Origin: Chryseobacterium arachidis
Lineage (GTDB): Bacteria > Bacteroidota > Bacteroidia > Flavobacteriales > Weeksellaceae
NCBI RefSeq assembly: GCF_900129245.1
Contig: NZ_FQUT01000002.1
Location: 62,001 to 126,000, forward strand
Length of the DNA: 64,000 nt
Direction: 5' to 3'
How positions within the stretch are numbered: position 1 is the first letter of the stretch; the number at the start of each line of letters is the position of its first letter. The translations under genes and the position numbers were made by a program. The notes beneath the pieces were generated by a model, which saw only the letters and a list, made by a program, of their open reading frames with translations, did no database searches and was not told the origin of the DNA. This document shows, piece by piece, positions 17,286 through 26,447 of the stretch.

Positions 17286-17853
17286 ATTTAAGGCTTAAAA
17301 AATATAATGGATAATCAAGCTCAAAAGTTTCATGGAAAATTTCGAAGCCATTTTGTTGATAAAATATTCTGTTTTCAAGAGTTGTTGTTTCCACGTAAAC
17401 TAATTCTCCTTCATATATTTTCAGTGATTCTTTTAAAAGATTTGTCCCGATTCCTTTTCCTTGATGATTGGTAAGAACACCCATCAACCACAAATGAACA
17501 AATTTTTCCCGGGGATGAAACCGTTTGAGCAATTTTTCCCGTTTTACAACTTTAAAAACATTTTCAATTCCGATACAATTAAAGAGAAGCTTTATTTCCA
17601 GTAAAATTTTCTTGACACCAAAACCTTTTTTATCCAGATATACAATACAGCCTTTCTCATCATCACTTAGAAACACACTTCCATAAAGCATCGAAATATC
17701 AAATTGAAATTCCATTAATGCCTTTAATCTTTTAGACCTGTCGCCGGATTTTTTTATGACAAAATTGATAGAATTGGGAATCAGAACATCAATAAAAGCC
17801 TGACTCAAAATATCAACTACTTTTTCTCTATCCTGAAAGGTGGCTTTTTTCAT
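17284..17853 (-). CDS. GNAT family N-acetyltransferase
   Basis: A 189-residue GNAT-fold protein. The acetyl-CoA motif A is visible as GVLTNHQGKGIGTNLL, followed by a VYVETTTLENRIFYQQNGFEIF segment that is the usual C-terminal half of the fold. The substrate cannot be told from sequence. It stands alone on the minus strand, bracketed by terminators at 17252 and 17869. Confidence 0.85.
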   Translation of the reverse strand: MKKATFQDREKVVDILSQAFIDVLIPNSINFVIKKSGDRSKRLKALMEFQFDISMLYGSVFLSDDEKGCIVYLDKKGFGVKKILLEIKLLFNCIGIENVFKVVKREKLLKRFHPREKFVHLWLMGVLTNHQGKGIGTNLLKESLKIYEGELVYVETTTLENRIFYQQNGFEIFHETFELDYPLYFLSLK

Positions 17854-17868
17854 TTGGTTTCAACAAAC

Positions 17869-17895
17869 TAAAAAAGCCCTCGTTGGAAGGCTTTT
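17869..17895 (-). terminator. terminator of the M1 peptidase gene
   Basis: On the minus strand AAAAGCC...GGCTTTTT with a T run directly follows the stop at 17899. Confidence 0.75.
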
Positions 17896-17898
17896 CAT

Positions 17899-19761
17899 TT
17901 ATAAATTTTTAGAATTATCGCTTGGTGTGTAATCCATAAAAATACCACCATCAAGATTCACCGATTTTACTTTTTTCTTGATCGGAACCGTTACCAGGGC
18001 TTTCTTTTGATCTTTTTCCCAGACAGCCGGTGAAAAATGCAGTTTCTCAACCGTTCCGTCTTCATAATTAATCTCCGTATCAAAAGGAATCGCAAAACCT
18101 CCAACGTTATCCACATGGATACTTAAAAGGTCATTCATCTGGCCTGCGTTCGTAACTTTTAAATCTATGTAATTGTTGGTGTAGAACCAATTATTAAAAA
18201 ACCAATTCAGATTTTTACCCGAACCTGTATTCATCGAATTAAAATAATCCCACGGAATCGGATGCTTTCCGTTCCAGTTATTCATGTAATGCAGCAATGC
18301 TTTTTTAAACAGATCATCTCCTAAATAATCTTTCAAGGCTAAATATGATAAAGAAGCTTTCACGTAGGAATTGTTTCCGTATCCTGCTCCGCTTACCTGC
18401 GTGCTCATCGTAATGATCGGCTGGTCCTGCTCCGCAGAAGGATCGTTGATCCATCTTTTTACCCTGAAATTTTTATAAAATTCTTCAGCTTTGGCCTCAC
18501 CGTTTTCGTCGATTCCGATTAAATATTCCAAAGTGGTTGCCCAGCCTTCATCCATGAAAGCGTAACGCGTTTCGTTGATTCCCATATAAAAAGGGAAATA
18601 AGTATGTGCAATTTCGTGATCTGCCGTCAGCCTTGCATCCTGAAAATCATCCGGAATACTGGTATCGTTGATCATCATTGGATATTCCATATCTGCGTAC
18701 CCCTGAATGGCAGTCATTACATTGTATGGATATTCCACACCCGGCCATTTTTTTGAGAACCAATCCAGATTGTACTGCATCCATTCTACATAATGTTCGA
18801 AATCCTTTGCATCAAAATTATATCCGGCCTGTACACTTGCTCTTTTTGTTTTCAGCTGAACACTTGCCGCATCCCAAACGTAATGATTACTTAAAGCAAA
18901 ACAGAAATCTGTAATATTGTTGGCTTTAAATTTCCAGACGTTCCACTTATTCTGCTTGGTTACCTTCCCGGATTTCATCTCATTCATCGTTGCGACATGT
19001 ATAACTTTATCGCTTTTTAACGAAGCTTTATATCTTTTAAGATATTCCGGTTGAAGCACAGCATCAGGATTCAGAAAATCTCCCGTTGCCCAAACTACGT
19101 AATTTTTCGGAGCTGTGATGGCGAAACTATAATCATTAAAATCATTGTAAAACTCCTGTCTGTCGGAATGTGGAAGCATATCCCAGCCATTGTAATCGTC
19201 ATAAACGGAAACTCTTGGGAAAGAATACGCCACGTAGAAGGTTTCAGGATCAATCTGTCCTTCTCTTCCACTTTGTACAGATAATGGATACTCCCACTCT
19301 ATTTTGATTTCAGCTTTTGCTTTAGATTTCAAAACTGAATTGAGTTTCACTTTCTCTACAGTCCCCCAATCATCGCTGTTCACAGCATATTTTTCACCGT
19401 TTACAATAAATGATTTGATATGTAAACCCGACGAAAGAAAATCTTTAGAAACCACTCCTGATCTCGGAGCCTGAGGTTTGTGTAAATTATTAACGAACCT
19501 TATCGCCAGTTCGTTGAGGTCATTTGGGCTGTTGTTGGTATAGACAATGGTTTCTTTTCCTGAAACGGTCTTCGAATTGGCATCTACTTTTACCTCAACA
19601 TTATAAATCCCTTTATTCTGCCAATAATTTTTCCCAGGAGCACCCGACAAGTCACGCGTTCCGTTTTCGTATGCTTTCCTGATATTTCTCGGCATATACA
19701 GTTCCTGTGCGGAAAATTGCCATGAAGCCAAAAGCATTACACCCAAAATCAATCTTCTCAT
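17899..19761 (-). CDS. secreted M1 family metallopeptidase
   Basis: A 620-residue exported gluzincin. A signal peptide (~1-18, ending SAQ) is followed by the beta-rich N domain (YWQNKGIYNVEVKVD), then the active site HEIAH (382-386) with E405 (FMDEGWAT) as the third zinc ligand. GYADMEYPMMI (354-364) fills the place of the GxMEN exopeptidase motif. It is similar in layout to the larger paralogue at 21254-23452. Likely periplasmic or surface peptide trimming. Confidence 0.92.
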   Translation of the reverse strand: MRRLILGVMLLASWQFSAQELYMPRNIRKAYENGTRDLSGAPGKNYWQNKGIYNVEVKVDANSKTVSGKETIVYTNNSPNDLNELAIRFVNNLHKPQAPRSGVVSKDFLSSGLHIKSFIVNGEKYAVNSDDWGTVEKVKLNSVLKSKAKAEIKIEWEYPLSVQSGREGQIDPETFYVAYSFPRVSVYDDYNGWDMLPHSDRQEFYNDFNDYSFAITAPKNYVVWATGDFLNPDAVLQPEYLKRYKASLKSDKVIHVATMNEMKSGKVTKQNKWNVWKFKANNITDFCFALSNHYVWDAASVQLKTKRASVQAGYNFDAKDFEHYVEWMQYNLDWFSKKWPGVEYPYNVMTAIQGYADMEYPMMINDTSIPDDFQDARLTADHEIAHTYFPFYMGINETRYAFMDEGWATTLEYLIGIDENGEAKAEEFYKNFRVKRWINDPSAEQDQPIITMSTQVSGAGYGNNSYVKASLSYLALKDYLGDDLFKKALLHYMNNWNGKHPIPWDYFNSMNTGSGKNLNWFFNNWFYTNNYIDLKVTNAGQMNDLLSIHVDNVGGFAIPFDTEINYEDGTVEKLHFSPAVWEKDQKKALVTVPIKKKVKSVNLDGGIFMDYTPSDNSKNL

Positions 19762-19806
19762 TAAAGTCTTTTTAAATCAGTATTTAATCAAATATAAAAG
19801 TACAAA

Positions 19807-19832
19807 AAACGGCAATAAAATTATTACCGTTT
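19807..19832 (-). terminator. terminator after the small membrane protein gene
   Basis: AACGG..AATAA / TTATT..CCGTT stem; on the minus strand it is followed by TTTTTTG. Confidence 0.65.
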
Positions 19833-19902
19833 CAATTTTTCTTGTTCAAAATCACCAGAAAATATTTTTCAATATATATGTGGTCCCAAAAAGGAATTAT
19901 TT

Positions 19903-20091
19903 TTAAACATTATCTGTTTTCTTCAATAAACTTTTGAGTCTTAAACCTACTAAAATGCTAAAAAATGCAAGACCTGCCGCTGCCGCATAGAATCTCCAGT
20001 CGTTTGGGTTTTCTAATCTTTTGAAAAATACACACAGACTATAGACAAACATTACGCCTAAGAAAATAAAGCCTTGATTTTTTTTGTTCAT
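19903..20091 (-). CDS. small two-helix membrane protein
   Basis: A 62-residue protein with two hydrophobic helices (about 8-24 and 33-51), a charged linker between them (KRLENPNDWRFY) and a lysine-rich tail (LKSLLKKTDNV). No family recognised. It has its own terminator downstream. Confidence 0.65.
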   Translation of the reverse strand: MNKKNQGFIFLGVMFVYSLCVFFKRLENPNDWRFYAAAAGLAFFSILVGLRLKSLLKKTDNV

Positions 20092-20217
20092 TGTAGAGAT
20101 TTTAATAGTTATTTTTTACTAAATAGATTAAAGCTGTAAAATTTAATCCTAGTTTAAAATATTAGTAACCATTTAGAAGTATTTGTTACAATAAAACAGC
20201 ATAAAGTTTACTTACTT

Positions 20218-21045
20218 TTAAAACTGCAAATCTACCAGTACAGGAAAATGATCCGACGGATACAACAGATTTTCTCTTCTGTCGTTGATGTGTCGATGAG
20301 ATTTGATTTTAAATCCTTTCACAAAAATATAATCAATTCTGTCTTTCGGAACTTCATTTACGTTGAAACCAGTGAACGTTCCTTTTGGCCCGTAATGTTT
20401 CGTTTCAGAATGATAGAAAGTATCCTGTAAGTTTTGAGACATAATTTTAATCGGTTCAGAATCTTCGGTTAAATTAAAATCACCGCTCACCGTTACCGGC
20501 AGATTTTTAGGATTAATTTCTTTGATTTTCTTTAAAATTAATTCAGAAGATTTCACTCTCGCTATATTTCCGATATGATCGAAGTGAAGATTCAGCGCCA
20601 TGAATTCTTTTTTTGATTTTTTATCTTTGAAAACAGCATAGGTGCAAATTCTGTTCAAAGCGGCATCCCAGCCTTTTGATGGTTTTTCAGGTGTTTCAGA
20701 AAGCCAGAACGTGCCCGAGTTTACTATCTGAAGCCTGTTTGTATCATAAAAAATAGCAGAAAATTCACCTTTATCCTTTCCGTCATCTCTTCCAACACCT
20801 ACATAATCGTAGTTCTTTAGACTTGTTTTAATATCCTTCATCTGATCCGGAAGTGCTTCCTGAACACCAAAATAATCGGGATGATAATATGTCAGTAAAT
20901 CTGCCACCTCCTGTTTTCTGTTCGTCCATGAATTCTCTTTATCGGAGTCTACATTCAGTCTGATATTGAAGCTCATCACTTTAAGGTCCTGTGAAAACCC
21001 TAATGCAAAAGCCATCAGAAATACGATTGAAAATCTGAAATTCAT
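20218..21045 (-). CDS. secreted endonuclease/exonuclease/phosphatase (EEP) family protein
   Basis: A 275-residue EEP-fold hydrolase with signal peptide (~1-18). The DNase I-like blocks are LKVMSFNIRLNVDSD, the metal-binding glutamate in DYFGVQEALPDQ, ALNLHFDHIGNIAR, VSGDFNLTEDSEPI and the terminal SDHFPVLVDL with the catalytic aspartate-histidine pair. Substrate may be nucleic acid, inositol phosphate or lipid phosphodiester; export favours nutrient scavenging. It lies between the two M1 peptidase genes, all on the same strand. Confidence 0.9.
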   Translation of the reverse strand: MNFRFSIVFLMAFALGFSQDLKVMSFNIRLNVDSDKENSWTNRKQEVADLLTYYHPDYFGVQEALPDQMKDIKTSLKNYDYVGVGRDDGKDKGEFSAIFYDTNRLQIVNSGTFWLSETPEKPSKGWDAALNRICTYAVFKDKKSKKEFMALNLHFDHIGNIARVKSSELILKKIKEINPKNLPVTVSGDFNLTEDSEPIKIMSQNLQDTFYHSETKHYGPKGTFTGFNVNEVPKDRIDYIFVKGFKIKSHRHINDRRENLLYPSDHFPVLVDLQF

Positions 21046-21142
21046 AATTCTACATTTTAATTAATAAAGGAACAAAAGTAAGGCTTCTCTCGTAGGCAGC
21101 CTTCACAATCGGAAATTTTAATGTTAAATTCAATTAAAAATA

Positions 21143-21167
21143 AAAAACTCCGGAGAAATTTCCGAAG
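21143..21167 (-). terminator. terminator of the large M1 peptidase gene
   Basis: On the minus strand CTTCGGA-(6 nt)-TCCGGAG is followed by TTTTTTA. Confidence 0.7.
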
Positions 21168-21189
21168 CCTGAACTTTTCTATTTTTATC

Positions 21190-21222
21190 ATCCTTGTCAA
21201 GGTTTAAAATCTCGACAAGGAT
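21190..21222. repeat. ATCCTTGTC hairpin, dispersed family E copy 1
   Basis: Arms ATCCTTGTC and GACAAGGAT pair perfectly around a degenerate centre. A nearly identical hairpin lies at 35514-35548. Confidence 0.75.
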
Positions 21223-21253
21223 GGTTTCATTCTTAAAACCAAGCGTTAAAAAT

Positions 21254-23452
21254 TTATTCTCTATTAAATTTAAATTCTCTTCCACCCTGATTAAAAGTAA
21301 TGGTCTTCTTATCTTTGCTGAACGTCATTGAAATCTGTGCCTGTTCAAAGGTAAACGTATTATTCCCTGTATATTCCAAAGGAAATTCCGGCTGCCCGGT
21401 TGCCTGACCGTAAAGCTGGTTATTCTTTTCAGAAAATGTAATCTTCACCGGAAGATCTTTGCTTCCATAAGTTCCTGCAAACTCTTTGACGTTAATCTTT
21501 TCTACAGGTTTTGCCTGCGCGGAAGTCCATCCGTTATTTTTAGGGTCAGAATCAGGAATTTTAGAGTTAGGATCCAATTTTACCTGATCGATTTCTTTAT
21601 CTGAATCTAACTTAAATGTCCATTCCGTATTTCTTTTCCAGATCTCAATCGGTAATTTCACAATCTTTTCCGTCCCATCTTTAAATTTCACCTGAACCAT
21701 TGTCGGCATCGGCAACTGACCAATATTTTCAACCGTAATCTGAGCTCCGTTTTTAAAATCTCCGTTTACATATTTAACGTCTTTCACACCTTGATCGATT
21801 TTCCATTTGTTGATAAACCAACCTCTCCAGAACCAGTTCAGCTCTTCTCCTGAAACATTTTCCATGGTGTGGAAGAAGTCCCACGGTGTTGGATGTTTAA
21901 AAGCCCAACGTTTAATATAAGTTCTGAAAGCCTTATCAAATTTTTCAGGACCAAGAATAGACTCTCTTAAAACTCCCAATCCAAGTCCGGGCTTAAAATA
22001 AGCTAGTACTCCGATATTGCTTTCCTTCATATTGTCGGGTCCTACCATAATAGGCTCATAATTGTCATTCATCAGAAAAGCTCCCATCTGTGCAATATTT
22101 TTCTTTTCGTAATACTCACCTTTATTGAAAGCCTCCGTTGAAAGTTCATTAATAAAAGTATTGAACCCTTCATCCATCCAAGCAAATAATCTTTCATTAG
22201 AACCCACAATCATCGGAAACCAGTTGTGCCCGAATTCGTGATCGGTAACACCCCAAAGGCCTTCACCTTTAGAGTCCATATGGCAGAAAACGATTCCCGG
22301 ATATTCCATCCCGCCTTCATTTCCTGCAACATTGGTTGCTGCCGGATAGGTATATTCGTACCATTTTGCAGAATAATGTTCAATAGAAGCTTTTGTATAT
22401 TCGGTAGATCTTCCCCAGGCTTTTTCGCCAGCACTTTCTGCAGGGTATGCTGAAATCGCCAAAGATTTTTTACCACTCGGAAGATTAATTCTTGCCGCAT
22501 CCAGAATAAAAGCCGGAGAGGAAGCCCATGCAAAATCTCTTGCCTGATTGATTTTAAACTTCCAAGTTTTCGTTCCAGACTGCTGATTTTTTCCGATTTC
22601 AGATTCAGAACGGATCATTACGGTTTTATCACTGTTTTTTGCCTGATCCCAACGGTTATTTTCTTCTTTTGAATACACTTCTTTTGAATTCAATAACTCT
22701 CCTGAAGCCACAACATAATGATTAGCCGGAACCGTAATATTGGCAGTGATATTTCCGTATTCCAGATAAAATTCGGAGGCACCGACATAAGGCAACGTGT
22801 TCCATCCCATGACATCATCATACACGCACATTCTCGGATACCATTGCGCCATGGTAAAGATTTTCCCGTTTTTCGTCTCTTGGATTCCCATTCTATCGGA
22901 ACCGTATTTTGGAGAAAGGAAAGAATATTCAATTTTAATTTTCGCAACTCCTCCCTGCGCTTTCAGCTCTGAAGGAAGATCAATCTGCATTCTTGTATCT
23001 GTGATTGTATATTTCACATCCTTTCCATCCAGTTTTACAGATTTTATTTGGTAACCACCGTCAAATTCTTCACCATGTGCACCGTTCCGGCTTCCTGACA
23101 TTGGAACAACTGCATTTCCTCTGGAATCTTTAGCAAATAAATTCTGATCCAATTGCAGCCATAAAAATTCCAGTTTATCCGGACTGTTGTTGGTATAGGT
23201 GATTTCTGCTGTTCCTGTCAGTTCATTTTTCGCTTCATTAAGGCTTATATCTAAATTATAATCCGTCGAATTTTGCCAGTATGCGTGCCCCGGTTGTCCG
23301 CTGGCAGACCTTGTTGGCGTACCTGTCTGGGTATAAAAAAATGGTTTAAAAGCTTCTACATAGTCATATTTTGGAGTTTCCTGAGCCAATGCCGATTGTG
23401 AAAAAAACACCACCGCCAAAGCAGAAACGAGGGTTGGAATTCTAAAGTTCAT
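21254..23452 (-). CDS. secreted M1 family metallopeptidase (large paralogue)
   Basis: A 732-residue exported M1 peptidase. A signal peptide ends at ~23 (ALAQ). Zinc site HEFGH (405-409) with E428 (WMDEGFNTF), and GGMEYP (380-385) in place of GxMEN. A ~90-residue C-terminal domain after residue ~640 ([16 protein letters not shown]..., [19 protein letters not shown]) is absent from the shorter paralogue and may be a small beta-barrel. No T9SS sorting signal is apparent. Confidence 0.93.
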   Translation of the reverse strand: MNFRIPTLVSALAVVFFSQSALAQETPKYDYVEAFKPFFYTQTGTPTRSASGQPGHAYWQNSTDYNLDISLNEAKNELTGTAEITYTNNSPDKLEFLWLQLDQNLFAKDSRGNAVVPMSGSRNGAHGEEFDGGYQIKSVKLDGKDVKYTITDTRMQIDLPSELKAQGGVAKIKIEYSFLSPKYGSDRMGIQETKNGKIFTMAQWYPRMCVYDDVMGWNTLPYVGASEFYLEYGNITANITVPANHYVVASGELLNSKEVYSKEENNRWDQAKNSDKTVMIRSESEIGKNQQSGTKTWKFKINQARDFAWASSPAFILDAARINLPSGKKSLAISAYPAESAGEKAWGRSTEYTKASIEHYSAKWYEYTYPAATNVAGNEGGMEYPGIVFCHMDSKGEGLWGVTDHEFGHNWFPMIVGSNERLFAWMDEGFNTFINELSTEAFNKGEYYEKKNIAQMGAFLMNDNYEPIMVGPDNMKESNIGVLAYFKPGLGLGVLRESILGPEKFDKAFRTYIKRWAFKHPTPWDFFHTMENVSGEELNWFWRGWFINKWKIDQGVKDVKYVNGDFKNGAQITVENIGQLPMPTMVQVKFKDGTEKIVKLPIEIWKRNTEWTFKLDSDKEIDQVKLDPNSKIPDSDPKNNGWTSAQAKPVEKINVKEFAGTYGSKDLPVKITFSEKNNQLYGQATGQPEFPLEYTGNNTFTFEQAQISMTFSKDKKTITFNQGGREFKFNRE

Positions 23453-23484
23453 GTCGCTATTTTTTGATTAACAAAGTAAACAAA

Positions 23485-23516
23485 AATAAGACTTCTCTGA
23501 ACAGAAAAGCCTTATT
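23485..23516 (-). terminator. hairpin closing the subtilase/inhibitor unit
   Basis: AATAAG...CTTATT outer stem with internal CTTCTCTG/CAGAAAAG pairing just after the stop of the 64-residue gene. Confidence 0.55.
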
Positions 23517-23530
23517 GATTAATTATATTG

Positions 23531-23725
23531 TTAAATTTCTTTATCTTCCTCTATCGAATGAAAATATGCTTCAAAATCTTTTAGAGAAACCGGCTTTTCA
23601 CTTTCTAATTTTACTACCCCTATTGTTTTGTAGTGAGCGGCCGGTTTGATATTTTTCTTTTTAAGTTCTGCTTCCAGATGCTTAATATTAATGTCTTTTT
23701 TAAGTACCGCCAAATATGTTTTCAT
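23531..23725 (-). CDS. standalone peptidase inhibitor I9-like protein (subtilase propeptide-like)
   Basis: A 64-residue cytoplasmic protein. It begins KTYLAVLKKDINIKHLEAEL and ends FHSIEEDKEI. This matches the layout of inhibitor I9 domains: a first beta-strand of the Y-x-V-x-L-K type, a helix, and a closing strand with the IEED signature also seen in yeast Pbi2 (VEEDKEV) and Pleurotus POIA1 (SIEEDG). The start is 3 bp after the stop of the subtilase gene, so the two are surely co-expressed. I infer it is a trans-acting inhibitor or folding chaperone of that protease. Confidence 0.75.
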   Translation of the reverse strand: MKTYLAVLKKDINIKHLEAELKKKNIKPAAHYKTIGVVKLESEKPVSLKDFEAYFHSIEEDKEI

Positions 23726-23728
23726 CTT

Positions 23729-24985
23729 TTATGCCTGTATTAATCCGCTTCCGATGTCTCTGTACTTCAGACCTTCGATCGGTTTTGCTTTGGTTTCTAT
23801 TAATTCCCAGATTTCTTTCGCCGTTTTTTCAGGAAACTGTTCCATATACAACGCAACAAGCCCCGACACGTGTGGCGTTGCCATACTCGTTCCACTCATC
23901 GCATAGTAATTACCGCTTTTGTTTTTCGAATTTTTAGGATAGGAACTAAAGATATCAACGCCCGGAGCACAAATGTTGACATTTCCACCTGTTGATGGAT
24001 TCAGTCCTGCATTGGAAAATTTAGCAATTTTCATTTGCCCGTCGATGGCTCCAACTGCCATGATCGAAGCGGCATTGGCAGGCATTGAAACAGGCTTCGG
24101 TACGGAAGGTCTGCTGCTGTCATTTCCCGCTGCTGCAATGATGACACAATTATTTTCTAATGCTCTTGCCCCAACGGTTTCAAAAAGCGGTGAAGGCGCA
24201 TCGTTCAATTTCACAGCAGAAGCCAGTGAAAGAGATAGAATTCTGAATTTCTTGGTAATCGCCCAGTCAATTGCATCAATCACACTACTTGTTGTTCCTT
24301 TTCCTGCATCGGAAAGCACTTTTGCGATTTTTAAATTGGCATCTTTTGCAATTCCGTAACGTTTTCCGTTATCGAGCCTGATATTTCCGGTGGCCACTCC
24401 GGCGCAATGTGTCCCGTGACCGTTCGGATCGCGGTTCCAGTCTTCTCCGGCGATAAAAGATTTTCCTTCAATTCCTCTGCCTGAAAAATCAGGGTGTGAT
24501 AATTCCAGACCCGTATCCAGAATACAGATATCAACACCTTTTCCCGTATACAGGGAATTTCCAAGACCGAGCGCCTTCAAGCCCCATTCCATTTCTACCA
24601 AAGATTTTTGTGGCAGCGGTTTATTTATAATATAATTTTCCAGCTCGGTGATTTTGTTTGCCAAATCTGTTGATTGCTTTTTCAATTCATTAATAATTGA
24701 TAATTCATCAGCCGAAAAAAATTCTCTTTCTTTTTCAAAATAAACGATCGGATTAGAATCGTTTTTTACAGCACTTTTCAGTTGTGCCTCATTCATATTT
24801 TCGACAACAAGAATTCCTAAATTTTTATAGAGAACTCCGTTATCATTATCAATGATATCATGAGACCGGTTTTCCGACGAAAGAAATTCTGATGAGGTAA
24901 TGGTAACTTCCAGCTCATTCTCAACTTTCTTGAGGGAATTTTTCTGCTGATCTTCAAGAACAACAATGTATCTTTCTTTTTCCAT
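23729..24985 (-). CDS. cytoplasmic S8 subtilisin-like serine protease
   Basis: A 418-residue subtilase with a complete active site: D157 (ILDTGLE), H190 (NGHGTHCAGVATG), oxyanion N288 (AAAGNDSS) and S367 (SGTSMATPHVSG). There is no signal peptide. The N-terminal ~90 residues resemble a divergent I9 propeptide (RYIVVLEDQQ...VYFEKEREF), followed by a helical segment (94-122) before the catalytic domain. It is therefore probably intracellular. Downstream lies the I9-like gene; upstream, across 158 bp with a repeat, are the two unknown genes and DUF2589. Confidence 0.93.
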   Translation of the reverse strand: MEKERYIVVLEDQQKNSLKKVENELEVTITSSEFLSSENRSHDIIDNDNGVLYKNLGILVVENMNEAQLKSAVKNDSNPIVYFEKEREFFSADELSIINELKKQSTDLANKITELENYIINKPLPQKSLVEMEWGLKALGLGNSLYTGKGVDICILDTGLELSHPDFSGRGIEGKSFIAGEDWNRDPNGHGTHCAGVATGNIRLDNGKRYGIAKDANLKIAKVLSDAGKGTTSSVIDAIDWAITKKFRILSLSLASAVKLNDAPSPLFETVGARALENNCVIIAAAGNDSSRPSVPKPVSMPANAASIMAVGAIDGQMKIAKFSNAGLNPSTGGNVNICAPGVDIFSSYPKNSKNKSGNYYAMSGTSMATPHVSGLVALYMEQFPEKTAKEIWELIETKAKPIEGLKYRDIGSGLIQA

Positions 24986-25033
24986 GGTTTTTGTTTTTCA
25001 AAGTGATTTTAAGTCTATTGTACGTTTCTAATT

Positions 25034-25122
25034 TTAACGCAAAGACCACAAAGTCTTTTTTTACAACTAACTGTTTTTAAGTTTCACAAAGACGTTTCAC
25101 TTAAATAAGGACACAAAGATTT
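25034..25122. repeat. dispersed repeat, family B (CGCAAAG) copy 1
   Basis: TTTTAACGCAAAGACC...GTTTTTAAGTTTCACAAAGACGTTTCACTTA... aligns along its length with 61815-61901. It occupies most of the gap between the unknown genes and the subtilase. Confidence 0.75.
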
Positions 25123-25143
25123 TAAATTATTACCTATTACAGA

Positions 25144-25722
25144 TTAGATTAATTTTAGAAGGATTTTTTCAAGCAATAAGAAAATATCTTCCGAAATCAT
25201 GCTTAATCTTAGTTTTTTATTAATCCCGGAAATCTGTGTATTATGATTAACTAAAGAATTCCAGAATATTTCAATCTTAGAGACAGAATTCAGATCTTTT
25301 ACTTTATCATCATCCAGAACACTGTTTTGATATAATGAAACCATTAACCCCGAAAGCAGTTCTTCAGCTTCGTCAAGTTTCTTTTTTTCTTTCGCGTACA
25401 TTTCCATCAAAAATCCGTGAATGGTTTCCATCCCGTTAAATGAAAAACCCCAAAGTGTTTCACGTTTTCCGGATGTCATTTTCTCCATCTGAACAGGATT
25501 AAAACCTCTTTTCACCGTAGCAAGCATATTCATGACTTTTAAGACTTCTGATTCGTAAGTGGTATTCCCTTTTGTTCTTAAATATCCTAAAAATTCGTTG
25601 AGGAACGCTTCAAACTGTCCATCAAAATCAAAAGATTTTAACAGATAAAGCTCCTGAACTTTATTAAAATGCTCAAGTAATTCCTTAATTTTCTGTATCG
25701 TATGATGAACGAGTTCCTGCAT
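25144..25722 (-). CDS. unknown helical protein of the subtilase/DUF2589 cassette
   Basis: A 192-residue, almost wholly alpha-helical soluble protein with no recognised family (HHTIQKIKELLEHFNK, AKEKKKLDEAEELLSGLM). No signal peptide or membrane segment. Its start overlaps the stop of the preceding gene by one base (TAATG), so translation is coupled. It presumably acts with that gene and the DUF2589 protein. Confidence 0.7.
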   Translation of the reverse strand: MQELVHHTIQKIKELLEHFNKVQELYLLKSFDFDGQFEAFLNEFLGYLRTKGNTTYESEVLKVMNMLATVKRGFNPVQMEKMTSGKRETLWGFSFNGMETIHGFLMEMYAKEKKKLDEAEELLSGLMVSLYQNSVLDDDKVKDLNSVSKIEIFWNSLVNHNTQISGINKKLRLSMISEDIFLLLEKILLKLI

Positions 25723-26441
25723 TATTCGAAAGTTATTTGTTCGACTGTTTTTCCGTCTTTATCGGTGTAGGAGACGATTCTGATACCTTCTTCTTCCATT
25801 TCCACATGAAGATTGATGAATAGTTTATCCTTATCTTCAGCAGAATTGGTATTCGGATCAATGTAGATATTGTTTAATTTTGAATTAATTAAGGTGTATC
25901 TATTTAAAACATCCCTGTAAATGACCTGCAACGCTTCAGACTCCGCCTCCGTAGAAGTGCCTTCTATAGGTCTTTCCATCGGTTTTGGTATATTGGCAGC
26001 AATAGCTCTTGTAGGAAGTTTAATATCCGGCGTCTGGGTTGTAGTGGTGGACAGTTTGCCCGATGAAATTCCCCCGGCTCTTACTCCATTCAACAAAACT
26101 TTAAAATCTTCAGTCTGAATATTTTTGGTTGAAATCGGCTGAATATTAAATTGTTTCTGTTTATTAATCAGAAGAATTCTTTCGTTAACATCCTGAACAA
26201 ACTTGGTTTCATCTAATTTAAAATTCCTGTCCGCATCAGAATCGATATCGGTGATTTTGATGGGAATATCCATTTTCACACTCGGCAGCGAATATCTCGG
26301 AACTTTAAAATACTTTAAATACTCGTGTTGTGCATACTCTTTTGCAATCATAACAGCATTTTCGTCTGCTTTTTTACGAGCCTGAATTATCTCATTATTG
26401 AGATAATCCAGGTAATCTGATAATTTGATCATGTCTCGCAA
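25722..26441 (-). CDS. unknown protein of the subtilase/DUF2589 cassette
   Basis: A 239-residue protein. The N-terminal helix (1-45) is followed by YFKVPRYSLPSVKMDIPIKI, a proline-bounded strand resembling the VPFIALLNVPSFRIETCEVDF segment of the DUF2589 protein next door. After a Thr/Pro-rich linker (~130-165) the C-terminus ends with a strand pair (LHVEMEEEGIRIVSY). It may be a divergent DUF2589 relative, which I could not confirm by eye alone. It starts 6 bp after the readthrough stop of the DUF2589 frame, and the next gene overlaps its stop. Confidence 0.7.
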   Translation of the reverse strand: MRDMIKLSDYLDYLNNEIIQARKKADENAVMIAKEYAQHEYLKYFKVPRYSLPSVKMDIPIKITDIDSDADRNFKLDETKFVQDVNERILLINKQKQFNIQPISTKNIQTEDFKVLLNGVRAGGISSGKLSTTTTQTPDIKLPTRAIAANIPKPMERPIEGTSTEAESEALQVIYRDVLNRYTLINSKLNNIYIDPNTNSAEDKDKLFINLHVEMEEEGIRIVSYTDKDGKTVEQITFE

Positions 26442-26447
26442 AAGTTT

